This document shows positions 16,426 to 24,904 of a DNA stretch of 39,507 nucleotides, in pieces; within the stretch, counting starts at the first letter, position 1; the number at the start of each line of letters is the position of its first letter. Position numbers and translations under genes: made by a program. Below the pieces are notes generated by a model that searched no databases, was not told the origin of the DNA, and saw only the letters and a program-made list of their open reading frames with translations. The DNA is from Bacillota bacterium. GTDB taxonomy: Bacteria > Bacillota > Desulfitobacteriia > Desulfitobacteriales > Desulfitobacteriaceae. The stretch spans positions 1-39,507 of the forward strand of contig JAEWCM010000001.1 in NCBI GenBank assembly GCA_023390635.1. The letters run 5' to 3'.

Positions 16426-16454
16426 ATTATATGCAATATAGCATTCTGTGTCAA
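16426..16454 (-). promoter_or_regulatory. Consensus sigma-A promoter of tRNA-Leu
   Basis: Read on the minus strand: TTGACA (16449-16454), a 17-nt spacer, and TATAAT (16426-16431). Both boxes are perfect, and the -10 box lies 12 nt before the tRNA 5' end. This is what a highly expressed stable-RNA promoter should look like. Confidence 0.92.
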
Positions 16455-16481
16455 TACAAAATTTAAAATTTCTTGTTAGGC

Positions 16482-16510
16482 TATTGTTCTCCCGTATTCA
16501 ATGGTATAAT
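16482..16510 (+). promoter_or_regulatory. Probable promoter of the ABC-F gene
   Basis: A perfect TATAAT (16505-16510) lies 55 nt before the ABC-F start. The -35 region (TATTGT/TTGTTC around 16482-16489) is weak. Confidence 0.45.
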
Positions 16511-16565
16511 AAATCTCATGGCTTTTTAAGCAAAAATACAAAAGACAAAGGAAAGATTATATAAA

Positions 16566-18188
16566 ATGATCTCAACGAGTAATTTAACCTTAGCTTACGG
16601 GAAAAAACCTTTATTTGAAGAAGTTAATGTCAAATTTACACCAGGCAATTGTTATGGGTTAATTGGTGCTAATGGGGCAGGAAAATCCACTTTTTTAAAA
16701 ATTCTCTCGGGAGAAATTGAACCGACAAAAGGGGAAGTGGTGGTTACTCCTGGAGAAAGGATAGCAGTTCTGCGCCAGCATCATTTTGAATTTGAAGAGT
16801 TTCCTGCTATGGAGACTGTGATCATGGGCCATAGTCGCTTATATCAAATTATGAAAGAAAAGGATGCCTTATATGCTAAGGCTGATTTCAGCGAAGAAGA
16901 TGGAGTTAAAGCAGGAGAATTGGAAGCTGAATTTGCTGAATTGGACGGATGGCAGGCTGAAGCGGAAGCAGCTGAATTGTTAATGGGTTTGGGATTGCCT
17001 AAAGAATTCCATGATAAGATGATGCATGAATTAGATGGGAATCAGAAGGTCCGGGTTTTACTAGCTCAAGCATTATTTGGACATCCTAATATTTTGCTCC
17101 TGGACGAACCGACCAACCATTTAGACTTGCAGTCCATCACTTGGCTGGAGAATTTTCTTTATTCATTCGAAAGCACAGTGATTGTTGTTTCTCACGATCG
17201 GCATTTTCTCAATAAAGTATGTACTCATGTTGCAGATATTGATTATGGTAAAATTCAACTGTATGTGGGAAACTATGATTTTTGGGTGGAATCCAGTCAA
17301 TTAGCTTTAAAGATGGCCAAGGAATCGAATAAAAAGAAGGAAGAAAAGATTGCCGAATTGCAAAAGTTCATTGAACGGTTTAGTTCCAATGCTTCTAAAG
17401 CTAAGCAGGCAACTTCACGAAAGAAGCAATTGGATAAACTGACCTTGGATGATATTAGACCTTCCTCCCGTCGTTATCCCTATATAGCCTTTCAAGCTGA
17501 GCGGGAAGCAGGAAAAAGTATTTTATCCGTACAGGATTTAAGCTGTCGGACCACTGGCGAAAATGGGGAGCCGATGTTTGAAAATATCAGCTTTACCGTT
17601 AACAAGGGAGATAAAATTGCGCTTGTTGGACCTAACGGACCGGCTAAAACGGCCCTTTTCAGAATTTTAATGGGAGAACTTGAGGCCGATTCAGGAGAAT
17701 TCAACTGGGGCATTACCACATCCCAGGCGTATTTCCCTCAAGATAATTCGGAGTATTTTGATACGGATCTGAATTTAGTGGATTGGCTGCGTCAGTACTC
17801 TAAAGATCCTGATGAGTCTTTTGTCCGGGGCTTTCTGGGCAGGATGCTTTTTTCCGGTGACGAGTCCTTGAAAATGGCGAAAGTTCTGTCAGGAGGAGAA
17901 AAAGTCAGATGCGTACTGGCCCGCATGATGCTCAGTGGTGCTAATGTCTTGTTATTGGATGAGCCGACCAATCATCTTGATTTGGAGTCCATTACTTCTC
18001 TTAATAATGGATTGGTGGATTTTGCAGGAACCATGATTTTTGTTTCCCAGGATCATCAATTTGTCCAAACCATTGCCAACCGGGTTATAGAAATTACTCC
18101 AAAAGGGTTAATTGACAGGCAAATGAGTTATGATGAATATTTAGAAAACGAAAATGTTAAAATGTTAAGAGAAGAAATGTATTGTTAA
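16566..18188 (+). CDS. ABC-F family ATPase (YkpA/YbiT type) with one degenerate ATP site
   Basis: Soluble 540-residue protein with two ABC domains joined by a charged linker (about residues 240-320, KKKEEKIAELQKF), and no membrane part. This is the ABC-F layout of ribosome-associated ATPases. Domain 1 has Walker A GANGAGKST, Walker B LLLDEPTNHLD and switch SHDRHF, but its signature reads LDGNQ, not LSGGQ. Domain 2 has Walker B LLLDEPTNHLD and a normal signature LSGGEK. However, its Walker A reads GPNGPAKTA and its switch SQDHQF lacks the histidine. Length and sequence pattern match the Firmicute YkpA group, likely translation factors. ATG 16566 is the family start, but its ribosome site (AAAGGAAAG, about 16546-16554) is far away. 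It is monocistronic or paired with cvfB downstream. Confidence 0.92.
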   Translation: MISTSNLTLAYGKKPLFEEVNVKFTPGNCYGLIGANGAGKSTFLKILSGEIEPTKGEVVVTPGERIAVLRQHHFEFEEFPAMETVIMGHSRLYQIMKEKDALYAKADFSEEDGVKAGELEAEFAELDGWQAEAEAAELLMGLGLPKEFHDKMMHELDGNQKVRVLLAQALFGHPNILLLDEPTNHLDLQSITWLENFLYSFESTVIVVSHDRHFLNKVCTHVADIDYGKIQLYVGNYDFWVESSQLALKMAKESNKKKEEKIAELQKFIERFSSNASKAKQATSRKKQLDKLTLDDIRPSSRRYPYIAFQAEREAGKSILSVQDLSCRTTGENGEPMFENISFTVNKGDKIALVGPNGPAKTALFRILMGELEADSGEFNWGITTSQAYFPQDNSEYFDTDLNLVDWLRQYSKDPDESFVRGFLGRMLFSGDESLKMAKVLSGGEKVRCVLARMMLSGANVLLLDEPTNHLDLESITSLNNGLVDFAGTMIFVSQDHQFVQTIANRVIEITPKGLIDRQMSYDEYLENENVKMLREEMYC

Positions 18189-18240
18189 TTCATATAAGGT
18201 AAATAAAATTCAACTTCTTAAAGAAAGGAGGATGGGATTC

Positions 18241-19077
18241 TTGATTGCCATTGGCAAGTTTAATCAACTTAAAATAGCTAATTTTGCTCCCTTCGGAGCT
18301 TATCTGGATGCTGAGACAGGAACGCGGGCAGATAATATTCTTCTTCCCAAGAAGCAGGTGCCTCCAGAGGCTTCAGTAGGTGAGGATCTGAATGTCTTTG
18401 TGTACAGAGATTCGGAAAACCGCCTGATTGCTACTGTAAGAGAGCCTTTGGCACAGGTGGGAGAGCTGGCTTATTTAAAAGTCACGGCAAAGACAAGTTT
18501 TGGTGCTTTCCTAGACATAGGTTTGGAACGAGGACTGTTTTTACCTTTCAGCGAGCAGCGTTATCCAGTGGAGATGAATAAAAGCTATTTAGTCTATCTT
18601 TATCTGGATAAAAGTGAACGTATCTGCTGTACTACGGATATCTATCAGCACCTAACAAGTGACAGCCTATATCAAAAAAACGATAAGGTAGTGGGGACCG
18701 TTTATCTAGTGAAAGCAGATGTAGGAGTTTTTGTGGCTGTAGACGATCAAGTGAAAGGACTGATACCCCTTAGTGAATGCTATCGTACCTTGCATGAAGG
18801 AGATAGAGTAGAAGCAAGGGTTATCAGAGTGAGAGAGGATGGCAAGCTGGATCTGTCTCTGAGGGATTTGGCCTATAAACAAGTTGATGTAGATGGAGAG
18901 ACTGTGTATCAATCAATGTTGAAAAACCAGGGTTATTTGTGTCTCAGTGAAAAAGATGATTCCAAAAAGATTGAGCAGGAATTTCACATGAGTAAAGCGG
19001 CTTTTAAACGAGCGATTGGCAACTTGCTTAAAGCAGGTAAGATTATAAAAACTGAAAAAGGTTTAAAAGTACGCTGA
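18241..19077 (+). CDS. cvfB: S1 RNA-binding protein, CvfB (YitL) family
   Basis: About 278 residues with tandem S1-type OB folds. The segments FGAYLDAETGTRADNILLP, FGAFLDIGLERGLFLPFSE and VGVFVAVDDQVKGLIPLSE mark three of them. A C-terminal winged-helix-like tail follows (FHMSKAAFKRAIGNLLKAGK). This is the CvfB layout, an RNA-binding regulator of virulence and other genes in staphylococci; its targets here are unknown. I choose TTG 18241 because AAAGGAGG (18224-18231) is 9 nt before it; ATG 18232 directly abuts the ribosome site and could not be used well. It lies 52 nt after the ABC-F gene, and both are probably linked to translation or RNA. Confidence 0.88.
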   Translation: MIAIGKFNQLKIANFAPFGAYLDAETGTRADNILLPKKQVPPEASVGEDLNVFVYRDSENRLIATVREPLAQVGELAYLKVTAKTSFGAFLDIGLERGLFLPFSEQRYPVEMNKSYLVYLYLDKSERICCTTDIYQHLTSDSLYQKNDKVVGTVYLVKADVGVFVAVDDQVKGLIPLSECYRTLHEGDRVEARVIRVREDGKLDLSLRDLAYKQVDVDGETVYQSMLKNQGYLCLSEKDDSKKIEQEFHMSKAAFKRAIGNLLKAGKIIKTEKGLKVR

Positions 19078-19080
19078 GAG

Positions 19081-19126
19081 AAGGAGCCTTCTGCTGATGA
19101 TATTTCAGATTGCAGAGGCTCCTTTT
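19081..19126 (+). terminator. Intrinsic terminator of cvfB
   Basis: AAGGAGCCTTCTGC (19081-19094) pairs with GCAGAGGCTCCTT (19112-19124) with one bulged T, followed by TTTT. Confidence 0.8.
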
Positions 19127-19248
19127 GTAGTAGCTTACTTTTTAACCGTCGATACTGATTAAAAGCAGGTAAAGTGCATTTATTGTCGAATATATCGAAG
19201 AAATTATTTTCTTAATATTTTTATTTTTAAATTGAAGGAGGAAAGAGC

Positions 19249-20604
19249 TTGCATCAGGAGCACAGCAAAAAAAGAGAAGGTTTTTCAACCGGGATAGGAG
19301 TTTTGGCCGCCACATTGGGATCTGCCGTAGGGTTGGGAAATATTTGGATGTTTCCTTACAAGACGGGAGAAAACGGCGGAGCTGCTTTTATTTTAGTTTA
19401 TTTAATTTGCGTTCTGCTTGTTGGATTACCGGTGATGCTCTCTGAGTTTTTAATCGGACGCAAAACCCAGCGCAATGCGATTGGCACTTTCAAGGAACTG
19501 GCGCCTGGAAGCCTTTGGCCTCTGGTAGGAATGATGGGAGCAGCCAGTTCATTTTTAATTATGGCTTTTTACACAACAGTGGTAGGGTGGGTATTTTCTT
19601 ATATCTTCAAATCAGCCTCCGGACTCTTAAATACTATAAGTTCTCAAGTTACCACCGATGTTTTTCATAATTTAAGTTCAGGTACGTTTGAGCCGTTAAT
19701 TTGGCAGGGTATAGTATTCCTTGTTGTAGGAATGATTATTGCTACTGGGGTCAATAAGGGAATTGAGAGAATGACCAAAGTGCTTATGCCGATTCTTTTT
19801 TTGCTTTTAATTATTGTAGATATTCGCTCCCTCACTTTAGCTGGAGCAAAGGAAGGGCTGGAATTTTTATTTAAGCCCGACTTTAGTAAAGTGACCTTCG
19901 GTGTTATATTATCTGCCATGGGATTAGCTTTTTTTAAGCTGAGTGTAGGGATGGGCACGATGATCACCTATGGCAGCTACATGGGAAAAGACCAAAACTT
20001 GCCCCTCACAACGGCTAAAGTGGCATTATCAGATGTTCTTGTTTCTATGATGGCCGGTATTGCTATTTTTCCTGCCGTCTTTGCTTTCGGGTTTCAGCCT
20101 AATTCAGGACCAAATTTGTTATTTATCACTATTCCAACGGTATTCAGTTCTATGCCCTTTGGGCAGTTTTTCATGATATTATTCTTTGTGCTGGTTGCTA
20201 TCGCAGCCATGGGGGCGATGTTGTCCCTGATCGAAGTATTGATTGCTTATTTGTCTGAGGAGCTTAAATGGTCGAGAAGAAAAGCTACTTTTGTAACTGC
20301 TGTTTCCATGTTCTTGTTAGGGTCTACGGCCACACTTTCCAACAGTGTTTTGGCCGATATTCATGTCTTTGGTAAGACTTTTTTTGATTTGTATGACTTC
20401 ATGACATCTAATTTGCTTCTGCCTTTAGGAGGAATTATTATTTGCTTGTTCGTCGGATGGAAATGGGGATTTAAAAATATTAAACAAGAAGGCAGTAATG
20501 AGGGAAAATTACGTAATGACACATTGCTGACCGTCTATAATTATTTAGTGAAGTTTATAGCTCCTATTGCCATTGCCATTGTATTAATTACTGGTTTGAT
20601 GTAA
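19249..20604 (+). CDS. Sodium-dependent transporter, neurotransmitter:sodium symporter (NSS/SNF) family
   Basis: A 451-residue integral membrane protein of LeuT/MhsT type with 11-12 helices. The first helix holds the family signature AVGLGNIWMFPY (residues 26-37), whose unwound part binds Na+ and substrate, followed by GGAAFILVY and the conserved GLPVML. Bacterial members usually import amino acids such as tryptophan, tyrosine or leucine; the substrate here is not predictable by eye. The start is TTG 19249, 7 nt after GAAGGAGG (19234-19241). It is monocistronic and lies between the cvfB terminator and an HD-GYP gene in the same direction. Confidence 0.93.
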   Translation: MHQEHSKKREGFSTGIGVLAATLGSAVGLGNIWMFPYKTGENGGAAFILVYLICVLLVGLPVMLSEFLIGRKTQRNAIGTFKELAPGSLWPLVGMMGAASSFLIMAFYTTVVGWVFSYIFKSASGLLNTISSQVTTDVFHNLSSGTFEPLIWQGIVFLVVGMIIATGVNKGIERMTKVLMPILFLLLIIVDIRSLTLAGAKEGLEFLFKPDFSKVTFGVILSAMGLAFFKLSVGMGTMITYGSYMGKDQNLPLTTAKVALSDVLVSMMAGIAIFPAVFAFGFQPNSGPNLLFITIPTVFSSMPFGQFFMILFFVLVAIAAMGAMLSLIEVLIAYLSEELKWSRRKATFVTAVSMFLLGSTATLSNSVLADIHVFGKTFFDLYDFMTSNLLLPLGGIIICLFVGWKWGFKNIKQEGSNEGKLRNDTLLTVYNYLVKFIAPIAIAIVLITGLM

Positions 20605-20729
20605 AAACGAAGATAGGTTTTTTACTGGAATTTTCTATCCTATTAATTTTAATGCTATTATTCACCATTAAAATGATGAATAATATTCCTAACAATGACC
20701 GTAATTTTATTTATTCGGAGGAGATTTCC

Positions 20730-21797
20730 GTGAGACTGGTAAATACTGCTTACCTTTGCGAAGGCGATATCTTGGCCCGTCCTGTCCGCAATCCCATGGG
20801 TGCTGTAATGCTTGGGGCGGGGGTAAAACTTACATCAAGCTACATTAAAAAGCTGCAGGATTTAGGCTATGATGTTGTATTCATTGAAGATGATCGCCTG
20901 GATGATGTGGAGAGTAATCTGATTATTACAGCCCAGACGCAAGAAATTGCCTTCAATACCTTGCGTCACATCAGCGAGCTGATTTCCAGCGGAAACGAAA
21001 CCGGCTTACCGGTAGATGAAGTGAATCAGACCATCCAGCAAATGGTGGGTGATTTGCTTACCAGCTACGACATTGTTGGTAATTTGTATGATATTCAAGG
21101 CTATGATAATTACACGTTTAATCATTCAATTAATACCACAATCGTGGCTTTAGTTTTGGGAATTGCATCCGGTTACAGTGAAAATAAATTACTGGAATTG
21201 GGTATGGGCGTTATCATGCATGATGTGGGTAAAATATTGGTACCTTCTGAGATCCTTAATAAAAAAGGCAAATTATCCGACGAAGAATTTCATATCATCC
21301 GTCAACATCCTTTATATGGTTTTGAAATTCTAAAGAAGAATCGGGACTTTAGTTTGCTATCTGCCCATGTTGCTTTACAGCATCAGGAAAAGTGGGATGG
21401 AACTGGTTATCCCCGAGGTTTAAGGGGAACGGAAATTCATGAGTATGGAAGAATCGCAGCAATTGCCGATGTTTATGAGGCCTTAACCAGTAAACGTATC
21501 TATCGCAACGCGGTTCCTCCCAATGAAGCCTACGAATATATCATTGCTAATGCCGGAAGCCATTTTGAGCCGAATCTGGTAAAAGCGTTTTCCCAGCATA
21601 TTGCAGTCTATCCCAATGGAATGGGGGTCATTCTCAGTAATGGGCAGAGAGGAAATGTGGTCAAACAAAACGCAGTTTTCCCTAACCGCCCTTTTGTACG
21701 CATCTTTTATCAAGGGGATATTCCTTTAAATCCTCCGATTGAATATAACTTAGCAGAATATCCTTCCTTAATGATCTCCAGAATTGAAAATCGCTAA
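20730..21797 (+). CDS. HD-GYP domain protein, probable c-di-GMP phosphodiesterase
   Basis: A 355-residue soluble protein. An N-terminal region of about 130 residues (RLVNTAYLCEGDILARPV; LGAGVKLTSSYIKKLQDLG) is the kind often found before HD-GYP domains. The HD-GYP domain spans about residues 130-310, with MHDVGKILVPSEIL, IRQHPLYGFEIL, QHQEKWDGTGYPRGL and RIAAIADVYEALTSKR. The GYP triad is intact, but the usual HHE before it reads HQE, which may change metal binding. GTG 20730 is 6 nt after GGAGGAG (20717-20723); an upstream ATG at 20652 has no ribosome site. It would lower c-di-GMP, opposing the GGDEF protein at 28579. It is followed by a strong terminator. Confidence 0.87.
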   Translation: MRLVNTAYLCEGDILARPVRNPMGAVMLGAGVKLTSSYIKKLQDLGYDVVFIEDDRLDDVESNLIITAQTQEIAFNTLRHISELISSGNETGLPVDEVNQTIQQMVGDLLTSYDIVGNLYDIQGYDNYTFNHSINTTIVALVLGIASGYSENKLLELGMGVIMHDVGKILVPSEILNKKGKLSDEEFHIIRQHPLYGFEILKKNRDFSLLSAHVALQHQEKWDGTGYPRGLRGTEIHEYGRIAAIADVYEALTSKRIYRNAVPPNEAYEYIIANAGSHFEPNLVKAFSQHIAVYPNGMGVILSNGQRGNVVKQNAVFPNRPFVRIFYQGDIPLNPPIEYNLAEYPSLMISRIENR

Positions 21798-21811
21798 TTG
21801 TAGGTAGATAT

Positions 21812-21875
21812 AAGGAGCTGTCACAAAATAGAGGATATTACTCTTTTTGTTTTTTGTGATAGCTCCTTGTTTTTT
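21812..21875 (+). terminator. Long-stem intrinsic terminator of the HD-GYP gene
   Basis: AAGGAGCTGTCACAAAA (21812-21828) pairs with TTTTGTGATAGCTCCTT (21852-21868) with a single G-T wobble, followed by GTTTTTT. Confidence 0.9.
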
Positions 21876-21910
21876 ATGCAATGATAGGGTTGTGTTCTAA
21901 TAAGAAGATG

Positions 21911-24037
21911 CTAGTTAAATTTTTTCAATAAGATTTCGTTTAATTGTTCAGCTGAGTGGACAGGCAGCTGGCAGGCATAGTTTTGACATAGATAGGCATC
22001 AACCATATCAGGTGAGTAAGGATAAGTTTCTACCCAAGGGAGTAGGGATGGGAGGGATCCTTCCTGGTAAAGTATATTAAGGAAGGGACGGAAATCTTGT
22101 CTGAGAATTTTTTGCATTTTGGTGAGATCAGGGTGATCCAGGGCGCTTGACAAAATAAGCTGCTGACTGGGTGCCAGGAAGTATTGAAAGGCTTGAAGCA
22201 AGGCAGTATGCCCGGCGGGATATTGAAAGGCTTTCTCTTTTAACGAATACAATGTTCTTAAACTTTTTTCTTCCCACTTCCGGTCGTTGGTCAGGCTGGC
22301 GATCCGCAGCAAATTCATAGCTGATACGGAATTTCCGGACGGAAGAGCGCCGTCATAATAGGTTTTGGAACGGAACAGAAGTGAATCACCGTCAATACCA
22401 CTGAAAAAATAGTCATCTTGACTTTGATCCCGGAATAATTCGTCCTGCTGATTCTGCAGCTCTAGCACTAATCGGATATAGCGGGGATTTCCTCCAGCCT
22501 GATAAAGTTCTAAAATTCCCCAGATCAGGTAGGCGTAATCATCGAGGCAGGCCAGGTGAGCTGCTTCGTTTTCTCTATATCTGGCCATAAGGCGGCCATC
22601 GCTTGGACGACGTAATTTATCCAGTATGAAATGAAGAGCGTTTTCAGCCTGCACCAAATAAGTCTTTTCCCCTAATATTTGTGCTCCCTTGGCAAAAGCA
22701 GCAATCATTAAGCCGTTCCACCCGGTGAGAATTTTATCATCTTTAAAAGGATGAATCCTTTTTTGCCGTTGAGCCAGCAAGCGGTTGCGGCTGTTTTTAA
22801 TGATCAGCTCAACCTCTCCGAGAGTAATATTATGGGAGAGTGCAAGTTTTTCCTTGTCTGATTTCAGTTGATTAAGAATATTTTTACCTTCAAAGTTTCC
22901 CTGTCGGTTCATGTTGTAGAGCGCGATCATGAGGGAAGCTGATTTTTCATCCAAGGCTTGTTTTACTTCTTCGATAGACCATAAGTAAAACAAGCCTTCC
23001 TTACCCTCTGAGTCGGCATCTTCGGCAGAAAAGAAGCCACCTCCCGGAGCGGTCATCTCTCTGGTTACATAGGTGAAAATTTCCCTGGCTATGTTTTCGT
23101 CTTTTCCTCGATGGCTGAGCTGATAACTCTCTAAATAGGCGATAGCCAGCAAAGCGTTATCATAGAGCATTTTCTCAAAATGCGGGATCAACCATTTTTC
23201 TTCCGTGCTGTAGCGGGAAAATCCGTATCCGATATGATCGTAAATTCCTCCTTTTCCCATGCAATCCAAGGTTTTTTGTACCATTTCCGAGGCATGTCTA
23301 TCCCCAGTTATCAAGGAATGGCGAAGTAAAAAACTCAGAGTGTGGGGAGAAGGAAATTTGGGCGCTTTGCCAAAACCTCCGTACTGATGATCAAAAGAGG
23401 ACTTGAGCTGGAGAAAAGCCTGCTTAATGAACTCCTTTAGTTCAGTTTCTTCCGGTGTCATCGTTTTCATGGGCAGAGAGTCATGAATGGTCGGATCAAG
23501 GTGAGAACGGGCGGCAGTGACGACTTGGCGGGCATAATCCTTTAATTTTTGCGGATCAGCTTGCCATTCCTCAGCGATTTGAGTCAAAAGTTCTGTCAGT
23601 CCCAAACGACCGTATTGATTTTGGGGGGGAAAATAAGTTCCCAGATAAATCGGTTCTTTTTCCGGCGTAAGAATGCAGTTGAGAGGCCAACCGCCTGATC
23701 CGGTTAAGAGCTGACATAAGTCCATATAGAACTGATCGACATCAGGCCGTTCTTCCCGATCTACTTTGACTGAGATATAGTATTGGTTTAGAATGCGGGC
23801 CACCTCAGGATCGGAAAAAGATTCCTGATTCATCACGTGGCACCAGTGACAGCTGGATATTCTCTATCTATGCTAAGAATACCCAATAGATAAAAAAATC
23901 GGTTTATCTTCGGATTGGGCCATAGCAAAAGCCTCATCATTCCATGGATACCAATCCACAGGATTTCCGGCATGTTGCAGAAGATAAGGGGATTTTTCTT
24001 TAATTAATCTATTGGGCTTGCTGTAAGCATTGAACAT
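21911..24037 (-). pseudogene. YyaL-like thioredoxin-domain protein (DUF255) interrupted by two in-frame TAG codons
   Basis: Full-length YyaL/spermatogenesis-associated-protein-20-like protein of about 709 codons. A DUF255 thioredoxin-like domain is followed by an (alpha/alpha)6-barrel-like region (for example PHFEKMLYDNALLA and ILTGWNGLMIAAFAKGAQ). The true start is ATG 24037 behind AGGAGGTGATG. After PIFLSIGYS a 21-nt insertion (23855-23875) adds codons TAG CAT AGA TAG AGA ATA TCC. The frame then resumes exactly at SCHWCHVMNQE, the family CxxC motif. The remaining 641 codons are open. Either the gene is a young pseudogene, or the ambers are read through, or a shorter form starts at GTG 23836. 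That form would lack CHWC and has no visible ribosome site. The biochemical role of the family is poorly known. Confidence 0.85.
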
Positions 24038-24130
24038 CGGGCATCACCTCCTAATCTAAAATGGATATATGCTTAAGTATCTCCATTCCATGCAAATTCA
24101 TCCTATTCCTGCTAAAGTACATAAAGCTTA

Positions 24131-24159
24131 TGTCTCTGAGGGACAAAGTGTAATATAAT
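24131..24159 (+). promoter_or_regulatory. Promoter of the two-component operon with an overlapping dyad
   Basis: TATAAT (24154-24159) lies 50 nt before the response-regulator start. Where a -35 box is expected there is instead a near-palindrome, TGTCTC-TGA-GGGACA (24131-24145), with 5 of 6 pairs matching. It may be an operator or activator site, possibly for the regulator itself. Confidence 0.45.
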
Positions 24160-24208
24160 TAAGAAGATTAACATTAGATTAAACTTAACAGTTAAAGGAG
24201 AACGGTGG

Positions 24209-24904
24209 ATGGAAAAGGAGACTATTCTCATAGTTGATGATGAAAAAGAGATATGTGATCTAATTGAAATATATTTAAAAAATGAGGGTTATCAGGTTTA
24301 TAAGGCAGGGAATGGCATAGAGGCACTGGACATTTTGGAAAAGGTCAATGTACAGCTGGTAATTCTGGATCTAATGATGCCTAAGATGGATGGCATCCAA
24401 GCTTGCCTCAAGATTCGTGATGAAAGACATATGCCGATTATTATGCTTTCCGCCAAGAGTCAGGATATGGATAAAATTTTAGGTTTAAGCAGCGGAGCAG
24501 ATGACTATGTAACCAAGCCTTTTAATCCCCTTGAGCTTTTGGCCAGAGTCAAATCTCAGCTTCGCCGTTACACTCAGTTCAACAAGGACAGAGTCAATAG
24601 GGAAGGTGAGATTGAAATCGATGATCTTCTGATTAATACGGCAACACATGAGGTCAAAGTGGATGGACGGGATATAAAGCTTACTCCCAGGGAATTTGCT
24701 ATTCTGGAATTGCTGGCCCGTCACAGGGGGATCGTATTCAGCAATGAGAAAATATACGAAACGGTTTGGAATGAGCCTTTCTATGAATCGGACAATACGG
24801 TAATGGTCCACATCCGAAAGATACGGGAAAAAATTGAAGAAAATCCACGTAAACCAAGGTTCATTAAAACAGTTTGGGGAGTTGGATATAAAATTGAAAA
24901 TTAA
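24209..24904 (+). CDS. OmpR/PhoB-family response regulator
   Basis: A 231-residue DNA-binding regulator. The receiver domain (residues 1-120) has the acidic pair in LIVDDEKE, the phospho-acceptor Asp54 in VILDLMMPKMDG, and the switch lysine in DDYVTKPFNPLEL. The C-terminal winged helix (about 135-230) shows LTPREFAILELLARH and the typical ending TVWGVGYKIEN. The start is ATG 24209 behind AAAGGAG (24194-24200). It overlaps its partner histidine kinase gene by about 11 nt, so the two are translated together. The pattern resembles VanR/PhoP-like regulators of envelope stress, but target genes cannot be named from this sequence. Confidence 0.95.
   Translation: MEKETILIVDDEKEICDLIEIYLKNEGYQVYKAGNGIEALDILEKVNVQLVILDLMMPKMDGIQACLKIRDERHMPIIMLSAKSQDMDKILGLSSGADDYVTKPFNPLELLARVKSQLRRYTQFNKDRVNREGEIEIDDLLINTATHEVKVDGRDIKLTPREFAILELLARHRGIVFSNEKIYETVWNEPFYESDNTVMVHIRKIREKIEENPRKPRFIKTVWGVGYKIEN

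Noticed and set aside
21812..21875. Possible MITE or insertion-sequence end (GAGCTGTCACAAAA inverted repeat)
   Set aside because: The hairpin is directly followed by a T run just after a stop codon and has no target duplication that I can see; an intrinsic terminator explains it fully.
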